A DNA stretch of 64,000 nucleotides. It comes from Azorinus chamasolen. Taxonomy: Eukaryota; Mollusca; Bivalvia; Cardiida; Solecurtidae. The stretch is taken from positions 57,781,071 to 57,845,070 of the forward strand of contig OY755241.1 of assembly GCA_963576725.1 (NCBI GenBank). The letters are read 5' to 3'. Position numbers and translations under genes: made by a program. Every line of letters starts with the position of its first letter. Positions within the stretch are counted from its first letter, which is position 1. Below the pieces are notes generated by a model. That model was not told the DNA's origin, made no database searches, and saw nothing but the letters and a program-made list of their open reading frames with translations. Below, piece after piece: positions 49,826 through 61,159 of the stretch.

Positions 49826-51841
49826 ATAAGTAGCTAACTTCACATCCCGTTACTTATTCAATTATTTTCGTTTTTGTGAATAACGAACCGGGAATAAGTA
49901 GCTAACTTCACATCCAGTTACTTATTCGATTATTTTCGTTATTTGGAATAACGAACCGGGAATAAGTAGCTAACTTCACATCCCGTTACTTATTCGATTA
50001 TTTTCGTTATTCTGAATAACGAACCGGGAATAAGTAGCTAACTTCACATCCCGTTACTTATTCAATTATTTTCGTTTTTGTGAATAACGAACCGGGAATA
50101 AGTAGCTAACTTCACATCCAGTTACTTATTCGATTATTTTCGTTATTTTGAATAAGCAACCGGGAATAAGTAGCTAACTTCACATCCAGTTACTTATTCG
50201 ATATTTTCGTTTTTGTGAATAAGGAACCGGGAATAAGTAGCTAACTTCATATCCCGTTACTTATTCGATTATTTTCGTTTTTGTGAATAACGAACCGGGA
50301 ATAAGTAGCTAACTTCACATCCCGTTACTTATTCGATTATTTTCATTATTCTGAATAACGAACCGGGAATAAGTAGCTAACTTCACATCCCGTTACTTAT
50401 TCAATTATTTTCATTATTTTGAATAAGGAACCGGGAATAAGTAGCTAACTTCACATCCAGTTACTTGTTCGATTATTTTCGTTTTTGTGAATAACGAACC
50501 GGGAATAAGTAGCTAACTTCACATCCCGTTACTTATTCGACTATTTTCGTTATTCTGAATAACGAACCGGGAATAAGTAGCTATCTTCACATCCAGTTAC
50601 TTATTCGATTATTTTCGTTTTTGTGAATAACGAACCGGGAATAAGTAGCTAACTTCACATCCCGTTACTTATTCAATTATTTTTCGTTATTTTGATTAAC
50701 GAACCGGGAATAAGTAGCTAACTTCACATCCCGTTACTTATTCGACTATTTTCGTTTTTGTGAATAACGAACCGGGAATAAGTAGCTTACTTCACATCCC
50801 GTTACTTATTCAATTATTTTCGTTATTTTGAATAACGAACCGGGAATAAGTAGCTAACTTCACGTCCAGTTACTTATTCGATTATGTTCGTTTTTTGTGA
50901 ATAACGAACCGGGAATAAGTAGCTAACTTCACATCCCGTTACTTATTCGATTATTTTCGTTATTCTGAATAAGGAACCGGGAATAAGTAGCTAACTTCAC
51001 ATCCCGTTACTTATTCAATTATTTTCGTTATTTTGAATAACGAACCGGGAATAAGTAGCTAACTTCACATCCAGTTACTTATTCGATTATTTTCGTTTTT
51101 GTGAATAACGAACCGGGAATAAGTAGCTAACTTTACATCCCGTTACTTATTCAATTATTTTCGTTATTCTGAATAACGAACCGGGAATAAGTAGCTAACT
51201 TCACATCCCGTTACTTATTCAATTATTTTCGTTATTTTGAATAACGAACCGGGAATAAGTAGCTAACTTCACATCCAGTTACTTATTCGATTATTTTCGT
51301 TTTTGTAAATAACGAACCGGGAATAAGTAGATAACTTCACATCCCGTTACTTATTCGATTATTTTCGTTATTCTGAATAACGAACCGGGAATAAGTAGCT
51401 AACTTCACATCCCGTTACTTATTCAATTATTTTCGTTATTCTGAATAACGAACCGGGAATAAGTAGCTAACTTCACATCCCGTTACTTATTCAATTATTT
51501 TCGTTTTTGTGAATAACGAACCGGGAATAAGTAGCTAACTTCACATCCAGTTACTTATTCGATTATTTTCTTTTTTGTGAATAACGAACCGGGAATAAGT
51601 AGCTAACTTCACATCCCGTTACTTATTCAATTATTTTCGTTATTTTGAATAACGAACCGGGAATAAGTAGCTAAAGTCACATCCAGTTACTTATTCAATT
51701 AGTTTCGTTATTTGGAATAACGAACCGGGAATAAGTAGCTAACTTCACACCCAGTTACTTATTCAATTATTTTCGTTATTCTGAATAAGGAACCAGGAAT
51801 AAGTAACTAACTTCACACCCTGCCAAATTACCGTGTAATTA

Positions 51842-52256
51842 ATTTATTACCAGTCAGAGATCCGACTTACCTAATTAAGAAAGGAACAACTCTTATTTTT
51901 GCTGACATGAGACGTCATCACAGAGCAAATATGACGTCGTCTCAGAGCAATTTCGAAAGAGGAATTCAATCTTCACTTGGTAAACATTTGAGTTTAAACG
52001 GTTACACGTTGTACCTAGAAGTTGATAGTGTCAAATTGAGGAACATACGAGGAACAATCTTTTACGTTTATTATCGATTTTTGGTCGTAATCCGTCAAGA
52101 ATTAATGGACTAAGGACGATATGAAATTTCGAATCGACGTCAAATTTGAATTCTGTATTCTCCGTGGAAGCCCCCGAATACGGTTCTGTACACCCCGGCA
52201 GTTTTTAGCAAACTTGCCAATCAAATTCCAAGGATTTACTCTGACTGGTAATAAAT
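51842..52256. mobile_element. 415-bp segment with perfect 18-bp inverted ends
   Basis: ATTTATTACCAGTCAGAG (51842-51859) and its exact inverse (52239-52256). It lies between the left outer array and the inner arrays. It includes ATGAGACGTCATCACAGAGC and ATGACGTCGTCTCAGAGCA, a small direct repeat, and a plus frame of 68 codons without domain. A separate MITE or a part of the foldback interior. Confidence 0.55.
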
Positions 52257-52265
52257 ACTCATTTG

Positions 52266-52436
52266 AATAGTCAACCGGCAATTGGCAGCCAGCTGCCAAA
52301 TCAAATGTAACTTCAGAAATTGTTTACTAGCGAACCGTCAACTGGCAACTGGCAGCCAGCTTCAAATTCGCTCTTAACATATCAAAACAGAGTTGATCAC
52401 GACTAGTCAACTGGCAACTGGCAGCCAGCTTCCAAT
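52266..52436 (-). repeat. Inner array, left: three units of the GGCAGCTGGCTGCCAG repeat
   Basis: CAATTGGCAGCCAGCTGCCA, CAACTGGCAGCCAGCTTCAA and CAACTGGCAGCCAGCTTCCA at about 66-bp steps. Spacers such as TTCGCTCTTAACATATCAAA match, inverted, those of the right inner array. Confidence 0.9.
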
Positions 52437-52489
52437 TCGACTTCTATAATCCCTAGATACATATTCATGTGAATTGATGAGATAGTGTG

Positions 52490-52835
52490 AGATGAGATGA
52501 AATGAGATAAGAATAGATCAGATATAAAGCTGATCGGAATCTGATCTGTATCTGGTTTGTATCCGATCAGATCAACTCAGATCAAGATCAGCTCAGATCC
52601 AGATACGATTATATTAGATCAGAATCTGATCTGGATCTGATCTAGTTCTGATCTAAATCTAATATTGTACTTGTTTTGAGCAAAGCAGATCGGATCAGAT
52701 CTAGATCCAGATCAGATCAGATAAGATTCGATTAGATCATATCATCCCAGATTACATAAAGTCAGACTAGATATGACCAGAGGAGATCCAGATCCAGATC
52801 TTGATCCAGATCAGATCGGATCAGATCATATGTTT
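52490..52835. repeat. GATC-rich array, left
   Basis: Dense irregular repeats of AGATCAGATC, GGATCTGATCT and GATCCAGATCTTGATCCAG. Many GATC tetramers lie a few bases apart. GAGATGAGATGAAATGAG precedes it. Confidence 0.85.
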
Positions 52836-53551
52836 ATCCAGCCTAAGTCAAGATCTATACAGATATGTTGATCCGGCTAATTGGGCGGAGTTTGCAGTTA
52901 CTGCACAGCATCTGAATTAACTCATTTTGTGCTGAAGATTATTCTGCCACAACTCTGATGTGTTTCATTTTTACTTGCTTTGTTACATTGTTTACTTACT
53001 TCTGATTCGTTACAACTGTTTGAGAAACTATTGAACAAGTGTCAAACAGCTTGGATCCTCATCTCGGTGCCTCATCTGGATCCAAGGTGTTTACAAATGC
53101 AAGTCATATCGTGCTTAGCATAATCAAGGTCACAAAACACTTAGATAAATAACAGCTTTATTCAGGAGAACGAGTGAAAGGATAATCGGTGATAGAGTTT
53201 AATAGATAGAGAACCTCGATCTATGCTGTTTTATATCGCACTAATTACGTAAGATTTCCGACATCACATTTTTAGAGCATACATTTATTATTTTGTAGAT
53301 TTTCATTATTTCAAGACTTTGTTGATCTTTATCTGGTTACATATTTTAACAGTTTGGATTCAAATCAGACGATGAGATACGTCTTGTTTAATCTAGGCTG
53401 GTAATGTTTATTTACTAACAATGTGTACAACCTGCTACAACGTATGTGTGACTTGATAACATGACATAGAGTTGAGTCGCACATCTGTTAATCATGAATT
53501 TGTCAATTGCGCACGCTAAAGTTACTCAACTACTCTCATTACATGAACAAA
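52836..53551. other. Centre of the giant element, non-repetitive apart from one hairpin
   Basis: A PB-4 hairpin at 53041-53098 (AAACAGCTTGGATCCTCATC / CATCTGGATCCAAGGTGTTT) with the flank GAGAAACTATTGAACAAGTG shared with 22226-22245. No coding. The symmetry axis of the inner arrays falls in this stretch. Confidence 0.6.
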
Positions 53552-53960
53552 CCCGATCTGATCTTATCTGATCTGGATCTAGATCTCGTCTGATCTTGAT
53601 CTGATTTGGATCTGGATCTGAATCACTTCTGACCTGATATGGTATGATCTAATCTGATCTAATCTGATCCGGATATGAGTTGGATCTTATCTGGATTGAA
53701 TCACTTCTGATTTGGTCTGATTTGATCTGATTTGATTTGCATCTTGATCTAATCTGATCTGACATAATCTGGATCTGGATCTGGCTGTTCTTATCTGATC
53801 TGATCAAGACAAGCGAAAACTCTAATTAAGATCAGGGCCAGATAGGATCAGACCCTGATCAGATCCTGATCATATCCAGATCTATTCTAATCAGATATGG
53901 ATATTGATCTGAATAAGATATTGAAATATACTTCATCTAATCTGATTTGATTTAATAGTT
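53552..53960. repeat. GATC-rich array, right
   Basis: TGATCTTATCTGATCTGGAT, CTAATCTGATCTGACATAAT and relatives. ATAATCTGGATCTGGATCTG with TTATCTGATCTGATC is the inverse of the left array stretch around 52700-52765, so the two GATC arrays are also inverted copies. Confidence 0.8.
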
Positions 53961-53974
53961 GACATGTTAAGAGT

Positions 53975-54800
53975 GAATTGGCAGCTGGCTGCCAGTTGTC
54001 AGTAGACGGTTCGTTAAGCACAATACCTGAAGTAACATTTGAATTGGCTGCTGGCTGCCAGTTGCCAATTGACGGTTCACCTGTAAATACAGTTTCTTAT
54101 GTTACATTTGAATTGGCAGCTGGCTGTCAGTTGCCAGTTGACTATTCGTGGTCAACCCTGTTTTGATATGTTAAGAGCGATTTGGAAGCTGGCTGCCAGT
54201 TGACAATTCACCTGAATACGTATCTATGTATGATAAAATTCGAATTGGCAGTTGGCTGCCAGTTGCTAGTTGACTTTTGGCTAGTAAATACAATTTCTGA
54301 AGTTACATTTCAATTGGCAACTGGCTGCCTGTTGCCGGTTCAATACCTGATGTATAATAAAAGTCGAATTGGCAGCTGGCTGCCAGTTGCCAGGTGACTG
54401 TTTGCTAACACAAACAATGTCAGGAGTTACATTTGAATTGGCAGCTGATTGCCAGTTGCCAGTTCGCCTTTAAACACAATTTCTTATGTTATATTTGAAT
54501 TGGCAGCTGGCTGCCAGATGCCAGTTACCTATTCGTAATCACCTCTGTTTTGATAGTTTAAGAGCGAATTGTCAGCTGGCTGACAGTTGCCAGTTGACAA
54601 TTCACATGACTATGTTTCTATGTATAATAAAATTCGAATTGGCAGCTGGCTGTCAGTTGACAATTCACGGTTCTCTAGTAATCACAATTCATGAAGTTTC
54701 ATTTGAATTGGCAACTGGCTGCCAGTTGCTAGTTGACGATTCGCGAGTATCATATTGAATTGGAAGCCGTATAGTGGAATTGGCTGGCAAATGGCAGCTA
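53975..54800 (+). repeat. Inner array, right: about 12 units of the GGCAGCTGGCTGCCAG repeat
   Basis: GAATTGGCAGCTGGCTGCCA begins units at 53975, 54041, 54110, 54179, 54242 and 54311 and onward (55-69 bp steps). Three spacer types recur (ending GTTACATTT, GTTAAGAGC, ATAAAATTC), hinting at a higher-order pattern. Short frames translate it as repeated ELAAGCQLP, which is a repeat artefact. Confidence 0.9.
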
Positions 54801-54813
54801 ACTTCACGCACAT
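54793..54813 (+). other. Possible terminus of a nested relative of the foldback
   Basis: GGCAGCTAACTTCACGCACAT ends the right inner array. It resembles the terminal GTAGCCAACTTCACGGACAT of the giant element. If it is a real end, the inner arrays belong to a second, smaller foldback of the same superfamily nested inside. No matching left end found near 52260. Confidence 0.4.
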
Positions 54814-57009
54814 CTGAGGGTTAGATTTTTGCAAGCGATCTCATTTAGTGCCTTGTTAATGCATTTTAAATTTCAGAAAATACAAGATTAGTACATATTA
54901 GCTACGAAAGAAAAACAAATTGCGCAATGTAACATATCCGAACAATTGAAACTGACTTTTCGCGATTTGTTTCACCTTCAGGACATTTTAGGAAAACAGT
55001 TGTTTTTTTTATATCGAAGTCGGGTGCCTCGAAACATCGGATATTTCGAGGTACAATTTCTTTCCCTTCAACAATTTGCAAATTATCTATTTTATGTAAA
55101 TTTTCTAAAGTTTCCGTCTACAGCTTAATACAGGTCAAAAACAATGCTGCACGCTCATGTACGTGCTCTCTATGTTTTCGAACTACATTAGGCTGTCACC
55201 AACGGACCATTATTAGGCTAGAAATTGGATGTCAACTTTTCTCTTCATATGAATTGTCTAGTTCCCTTGAAATTAGAGATATTAAAATTCCACTGTACAT
55301 GTAATTAGTTCTCAATAGCTACACTGTGGAATAGCTTACCTACTCTACTGTTTTCCCAATAGATTTTCCAACCGTATTTCTTATTGCATATTTTAATTCC
55401 TTTAAACTGGGAATTGAAAAGATGAGTTATGTGGTGGATAATTTTTACAGCCTGACATTGCTGCGCAATAAACATAATTTTAAAATTAACTTGGTGAATA
55501 CTCATGGCACTAGTTCACGAAAAAATAGAAGAAATCTATATTTTGACTAATTAGATCTATACCTTAGCACAATTGAATCCCGACGATTTAGATCTTTTTA
55601 AATTTAGATAAAGTGAATTCTAGATAGTTTAGCTTGATTTGATCTAGATCTATTCAACAATTATTTTACCAGATTTGCTACGGACCCTACTGTATACAGT
55701 AGCCGGAAAGACATTTTACACAACATGAATGAACGCCATGAGACTGTATAAATACATGTTATAATTATATCTTATCTAGATCTTACCAAATTAAAAGGAG
55801 GAGTAAAAGATCTAGATCTTATCAAAATAAAAGAAGGAGTAAAATTTTAAACACTGATAAAAAAATTCGATCACCGAAAGAAAAATGCAAGATGTGTTCT
55901 TTGCCAATATCTTTAGGTATTGAAATCGATGAAAAATTATGTGTGAGTAAATCTCTTCACGACTATAAACCCTACATGTACACTCCACGTGCCTGTTTAT
56001 GTCAATGCAAACACAGTAGACCCAGATCAAACGTAATGAAACAAATTTACAAACAGAGTACATCCAGATCAGACAGCTTCTGTTGTAGCTCCTTGATCAC
56101 TGATCAGGGTCTAACTCTTATCGGTTTGCTTATGAAATAATACACCGGTAGGTCTGGTTGTACAATTACTGTCAAAGCCAAACTTTCATGTACCCATGTA
56201 TCATTACAAAAACTCATCTCCATGAAATCATTTTTTTCTTACACGCCCTTTTTTCACAATGCTAATTTTTCAAAGGGATTTTTGGCTCTGACAGAAACTA
56301 TAGGATTAGATCAACAGAATTTTATAAGCAACAGAGCAGAACCTGGTCAGACAGCTCCTACAGGAACTGTCCGATCTGGATCTACTCTATTTGCAAACGT
56401 GCGTGAAGCCGTTTACATAATACGAGAAGGATTGGGAAATTGATTTTAAAGCAAATTTGGTGTCTGCTGTCAACAGAGCTAACTGGTGTTTATTAATTCT
56501 TTTTTCTCTTAAGAATATTTATTAAAGATTTCATGACCTCATGCATATTCATTTACAGGGATTACAGAGACGCTAGACTACCATGATCGAATCTAAAGAA
56601 ATAAGTCTACGGACTAAGCAATCAGAGCAGATCCTGATCAGACAGTTTCTACGTGATTTAGGTTTACGCTGTTAACAAAAAGTTTGAATAGAATTATTTT
56701 CCAATACGAAAAGACCCATTAACCTACAGTGCTAACCTCTAAAGTCACATTCATAATAGAATGTAGCATATCCTTTTTTATAATTGTAGTCCCAAGTCAT
56801 TGGCTTAAACGGCTTTAAAACGCGTTTGAAACGCAATAAGTTGGAAAGAATAACAGTTTCTCCACTGTAATTACTTAACGCAGCAAACACATAACGATCT
56901 ACGATGGAGTTGCAGAGTTACGATGCAGTAACTCGGTTTAAAAGTATACTGTCGCTACAAAAGATTAACGTTGGAAGGAATGCCGTGGTAATGAGAGTCC
57001 ATTGTATAC
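54814..57009. other. Right interior of the giant element: miniature-element debris
   Basis: A TG-d-like foldback, badly decayed, at about 55010-55297 (GCTTAATACAGGTCAAAAAC, tip CGCTCATGTACGTGCT). A run of TAGATCT-containing AT-rich DNA with a direct repeat AGGAGGAGTAAAAGATCT / AGAAGGAGTAAAATTT at 55795-55845. PB-1 hairpin pieces at 56006-56130, 56328-56393 (tip AGCTCCTACAGGAACT) and 56620-56675. No gene. This material has no counterpart in the left interior. Confidence 0.6.
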
Positions 57010-60000
57010 ATGTATATAGTTTCTTATTCCCGGCTCCTTGTTCAAAATGACTAATATAATTGAATCAGTATTTGGATGTAAAGTTAGCTACTTATTCCCG
57101 GTTCGTTATTCACAAAAACATAAAATAATCGAATAAGTAACTGGATGTGAAGTTAGCTACTTATTCCCGGTTCGTTATTCACAAACACGAAAATAATCGA
57201 ATAAGTAACTGGATGTGAAGTTAGCTACTTATTCCCGGTTCCTTATTTCAAATTAACGAAAATAATTGAATAAGTAACGGGATGTGAAGTTAGCTACTTA
57301 TTCCCGGTTCGTTATTCAGAATAACGAAAATAATCGAATAAGTAACGGGATGTGAAGTTAGCTACTTATTCCCGGTTCGTTATTCACAAAAACGAAAATA
57401 ATCGAATAAGTAACTGGACGTGAAGATGGCTACTTATTTCCGGTTCGTTATTCACAAAAACGAAAATAATCGAATAAGTAACGGGATGTGAAGTTAGCTA
57501 CTTATTCCCGGTTCCTTATTCACAAAAACGAAAATAGTCGAATAAGTAACGGGATGTGAAGTTAGCTACTTATTCCCGGTTCCTTATTCACAAAGACGAA
57601 AATAATCGAATAAGTAACGGGATGTGAAGTTAGCTACTTATTCCCGGTTCGTTATTCAGAATAATGAAAATAATCGAATAAGTAACGGGATGTGAAGTTA
57701 GCTACTTATTCCCGGTTCGTTATTCACAAAAACGAAAATAATCGAATAAGTAACTGGATGTGAAGTTAGCTACTTATTCCCGGTTCGTTATTCAAATTAA
57801 CGAAAATAATTGAATAAGTAACGGGATGTGAAGTTAGCTACTTATTCCCGGTTCGTTATTCAGAATAACGAAAATAATCGAATAAGTAACGGGATGTGAA
57901 ATTAGCTACTTATTCCCGGTTCCTTATTCACAAAAACGAAAATAATCGAATAAGTAACTGGACGTGAAGTTGGCTACTTATTCCCGGTTCGTTATTCACA
58001 AAAACGAAAATAATCGAATAAGTAACGGGATGTGAAGTTAGCTACTTATTCCCGGTTCCTTATTCAGAATAACGAAAATAGTCGAATAAGTAACGGGATG
58101 TGAAGTTAGCTACCTATTCCCAGTTCGTTATTCACAAAAACGAAAATAATCGAATAAGTAACTGGATGTGAAGTTAGCTACTTATTCCCGGTTCCTTATT
58201 CAAAATAACGAAAATAATTGAATAAGTAACGGGATGTGAAGTTAGCTACTTATTCCCGGTTCGTTATTCAGAATAATGAAAATAATCGAATAAGTAACGG
58301 GATGTGAAGTTAGCTACTTATTCCCGGTTCCTTATTCACAAAAACGAAAATATCGAATAAGTAACGGGATGTGAAGTTAGCTACTTATTCCCGGTTCGTT
58401 ATTCACAAAAACGAAAATAATCGAATAAGTAACGGGATGTGAAGTTAGCTACTTATTCCCGGTTCCTTATTCAAAATAATGAAAATAATTGAATAAGTAA
58501 CGAGATGTGAAGTTAGCTACTTATTCCCGGTTCGTTATTCAGAATAACGAAAATAATCGAATAAGTAACGGGATGTGAAGTTAGCTACTTATTCCCGGTT
58601 CGTTATTCACAAAAACGAACATAATCGAATAAGTAACGGGATGTGAAGTTAGCTACTTATTCCCGGTTCCTTATTCAGAATAACGAAAATAGTCGAATAA
58701 GTAACTGGATGTGAAGTTAGCTACCTATTCCCGGTTCGTTATTCACAAAAACGAAAATAATCGAATAAGTAACTGGATGTGAAGTTAGCTACTTATTCCC
58801 GGTTCCTTATTCAAAATAATGAAGATAATTGAATAAGTAACGAGATGTGAAGTTAGCTACTTATTCCCGGTTCGTTATTCAGAATAACGAAAATAATCGA
58901 ATAAGTAACGGGATGTGAAGTTAGCTACTTATTCCCGGTTCGTTATTCACAAAAACGAACATAATCGAATAAGTAACGGGATGTGAAGTTAGCTACTTAT
59001 TCCCGGTTCCTTATTCACAAAAACGAAAATAATCGAATAAGTAACGGGATGTGAAGTTAGCTACTTATTCCCGGTTCCTTATTCACAAAAACGAAAATAA
59101 TTGAATAAGTAACTGGATGTGAAGTTAGCTACTTATTCCCGGTTCGTTATTCACAAAAACGAAAATAATTGAATAAGTAACGGGATGTGAAGTTAGCTAC
59201 TTATTCCCGGTTCGTTATTCAGAATAACGAAAATAATCGAATAAGTAACGGGATGTGAAATTAGCTACTTATTCCCGGTTCGTTATTCACATAAACGAAA
59301 ATAATCGAATAAGTAACTGGACGTGAAGTTGGCTACTTATTCCCGGTTTGTTATTCACAAAAACGAAAATAATCAAATAAGTAACGGGATGTGAAGTTAG
59401 CTACTTATTCCCGGTTCCTTATTCACAAAAACGAAAATATCGAATAAGTAACGGGATGTGAAGTTAGCTACTTATTCCCGGTTCGTTATTCACAAAAAGG
59501 AAAATAATCGAATAAGTAACTGGGTGTGAAGTTAGCTACTTATTCCCGGTTCCTTATTCAAAATAATGAAAATAATTGAATAAGTAACGGGATGTGAAGT
59601 TAGCTACTTATTCCCGGTTCGTTATTCAGAATAACGAAAATAACCGAATAAGTAACGGGATGTGAAGTTAGCTACTTATTCCCGGTTCGTTATTCACAAA
59701 AACGAAAATAATCGAATAAGTAACGGGATGTGAAGTTAGCTACTTATTCCCGGTTCCTTATTCACAAAAACGAAAATAATCGAATAAGTAACGGGATGTG
59801 AAGTTAGCTACTTATTCCCGGTTCGTTATTCACAAAAACGAAAATAATCGAATAAGTAACTGGATGTGAAGTTAGCTACTTATTCCCGGTTCCTTATTCA
59901 AAATAACGAAAATAATTGAATAAGTAACGGGATGTGAAGTTAGCTACTTATTCCCGGTTCGTTATTCAGAATAACGAATATAATTGAATAAGTAACTGGT

Positions 60001-60160
60001 TGTGAAGTTAGCTACTTATTCCCGGTTCGTTATTCACAAAAACGAAAACAGTCGAATAAGTAACGGGGTGTGAAGTTAGCTACTTGTTTGCTATTGAACA
60101 TTCACAATCCATTGAATGTCGAACAGGGAACAAGGAACAAGTAGCCAACTTCACGGACAT
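57010..60160 (-). repeat. Right arm: array of about 45 copies of the 68-bp unit, inverted
   Basis: GTGAAGTTAGCTACTTATTC and CCGGTTCGTTATTCACAAAA repeat at 68 bp. A five-unit (340-bp) higher-order step is visible: GTAACGAGATGTGAAG at 58497 and 58837, ACGAACATAATCGAATAAG at 58615 and 58955. The inner edge is decayed (CCCGGCTCCTTGTTCAAAAT, about 57025). The outer edge carries the terminal hairpin (60067-60160). Confidence 0.95.
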
Positions 60161-60169
60161 AAACCAGTC
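60161..60169 (+). other. Right 9-bp target site duplication of the giant foldback
   Basis: AAACCAGTC directly after ...CACGGACAT, identical to 46954-46962. Confidence 0.9.
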
Positions 60170-60428
60170 GCCAAATTTTAGTGTCCCCTTGGTGGTTATT
60201 TATAATGATAGTTCAAGCCATCATAGTGTGTTTATTGCTCTCAGAGCCGGTACTTGCTTTCCTTAAGTGGCTTTACAGAAATTGTACTCCCTGGATTCTA
60301 CAGTTTGAATGTCAATAAAAGCATGCATTTGTTATCTTTCTGTGAAGTTTTATGAAAGTGCAACGAAGACTGTAGAAATAGTTTGGACAGACCGACCACG
60401 ACGAGAACGACAACCTCACTTCCATATA

Positions 60429-60689
60429 TAGTTGAACTTCGATAACTCGAACTTCAAGGGACCATAAACATTAGTTCGAGATAACAGAAGTTCGAGTTAT
60501 CAGATTTCTTGTAATGCTGAAAGCTCCTGTAGGAGCTTTCAGTATTACTTTAGATGTGTATAAAGCTGCAACATGTGTTTCTAGATATCAGTAGCGATAC
60601 AGTTTAGAGCAATTCTGTATTGTAAGTTTTGGAAGGGCGAAACGTTTTGTTCGAGTTATCCCAAAGTTCGAGATATCGAAGTACAACTG
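60429..60689. mobile_element. TG-d element
   Basis: TAGTTGAACTTCGATAACTC to GATATCGAAGTACAACTG. Left part of the stem lost; tip AGCTCCTGTAGGAGCT and right arm TTTCAGTATTACTTTAGATG remain. Confidence 0.8.
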
Positions 60690-60955
60690 TATAGTATGGC
60701 GTTGTACGTACTAACCTGCCGATTAGTCTTACAGTTTAATCCTTTCAATGAGGGGCACAAATGCACCGGTACTTACAAACAGTATAGACAAAGATAAGAG
60801 TGTTCCAGGAGAATCCCTCTGATCGGAGCCTGCAGTGTTTGCCATTCAAAATCCTCTGGCAATTTTAAACAGTTCATACTGTGTAGACTTTATAGTTAAT
60901 TACTGATGGACTATTCCACTGAAAAAAACCTCAATGAATATTCATGAAAAAAATA
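60690..60955. other. PB-1 remnant without clear ends
   Basis: TTTAATCCTTTCAATGAGGG, ACAAACAGTATAGACAAAGA and CTCTGATCGGAGCCTGCAGT: a decayed PB-1 hairpin between 60736 and 60845. Confidence 0.5.
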
Positions 60956-61159
60956 CAGTAAAACCTCTATAACGGCCACTAAATTACATCCCAGTATTTT
61001 GTGTTAAAAGCAGGTGGTTGCTTAAAGCAAGGTGAAAGTAAAACAGAACGCTCATATAGGAGCGTTCTGTTTTTCTTTCACCTTGCTTTAAGCAGCCACC
61101 TGCCCTAATATACCAACTAATTAACACAATTTATTGGCCGTTATATAGAGGTTTTATTG
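60956..61159. mobile_element. TG-a element
   Basis: CAGTAAAACCTCTATAACGG to TATAGAGGTTTTATTG at TA. Stem GCAGGTGGTTGCTTAAAGCA, tip CGCTCATATAGGAGCG. Right arm complete. Confidence 0.85.

Larger units (their letters stand above)
46963..51828 (+). repeat. Left arm: array of about 70 copies of a 68-bp unit
   Basis: CCGGG landmarks at 47098, 47166 and 47234 give a 68-bp period. The unit holds GAATAACGAACCGGGAATAA, GTAGCTAACTTCACATCCCG and TTACTTATTCGATTATTTTC. Variants alternate at CCCGTTAC/CCAGTTAC and at GTTATTCTGAAT / GTTTTTGTGAAT / GTTATTTTGAAT / GTTGTTCCGAAT. Each unit contains two internal palindromes (GAATAAGTA...TTACTTATTC and CGTTATTCTGAATAACG). The array ends with AACCAGGAATAAGTAACTAA at about 51820. 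Confidence 0.95.
46963..60160. mobile_element. Giant foldback element, 13,198 bp, satellite-array arms
   Basis: Starts ATGTCCGTGAAGTTGGCTAC and ends with the exact inverse GTAGCCAACTTCACGGACAT. The outermost 230 bp of the two arms differ at only about four or five positions. Both arms are arrays of one 68-bp unit in opposite orientation: about 70 units on the left, about 45 on the right. The middle (about 51830-57010) holds a second, inner inverted pair of tandem arrays, GATC-rich arrays, and on the right side about 2.2 kb of ordinary miniature-element debris. A 9-bp target duplication plus long inverted arms made of tandem repeats is the Foldback pattern known from Drosophila, whose NOF-associated members are placed with Mutator-like transposases. 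No transposase frame is found, so mobilisation would need a helper elsewhere (inference). Confidence 0.9.

Noticed and set aside
46963..51828. CRISPR-like array
   Set aside because: Regular 68-bp spacing but no distinct repeat and unique spacers: the whole unit repeats. The window is also clearly eukaryotic.
53978..54758. Repeat protein with ELAAGCQLP motifs in plus frames
   Set aside because: The frames are broken between units, and the motif is only the translation of a palindromic DNA repeat.
46963..60160. Centromeric or telomeric satellite
   Set aside because: The repeats are long uniform 68-bp arrays, but they face each other, have precise inverted ends and a 9-bp target duplication. 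That is a transposon insertion and not an open-ended satellite block.
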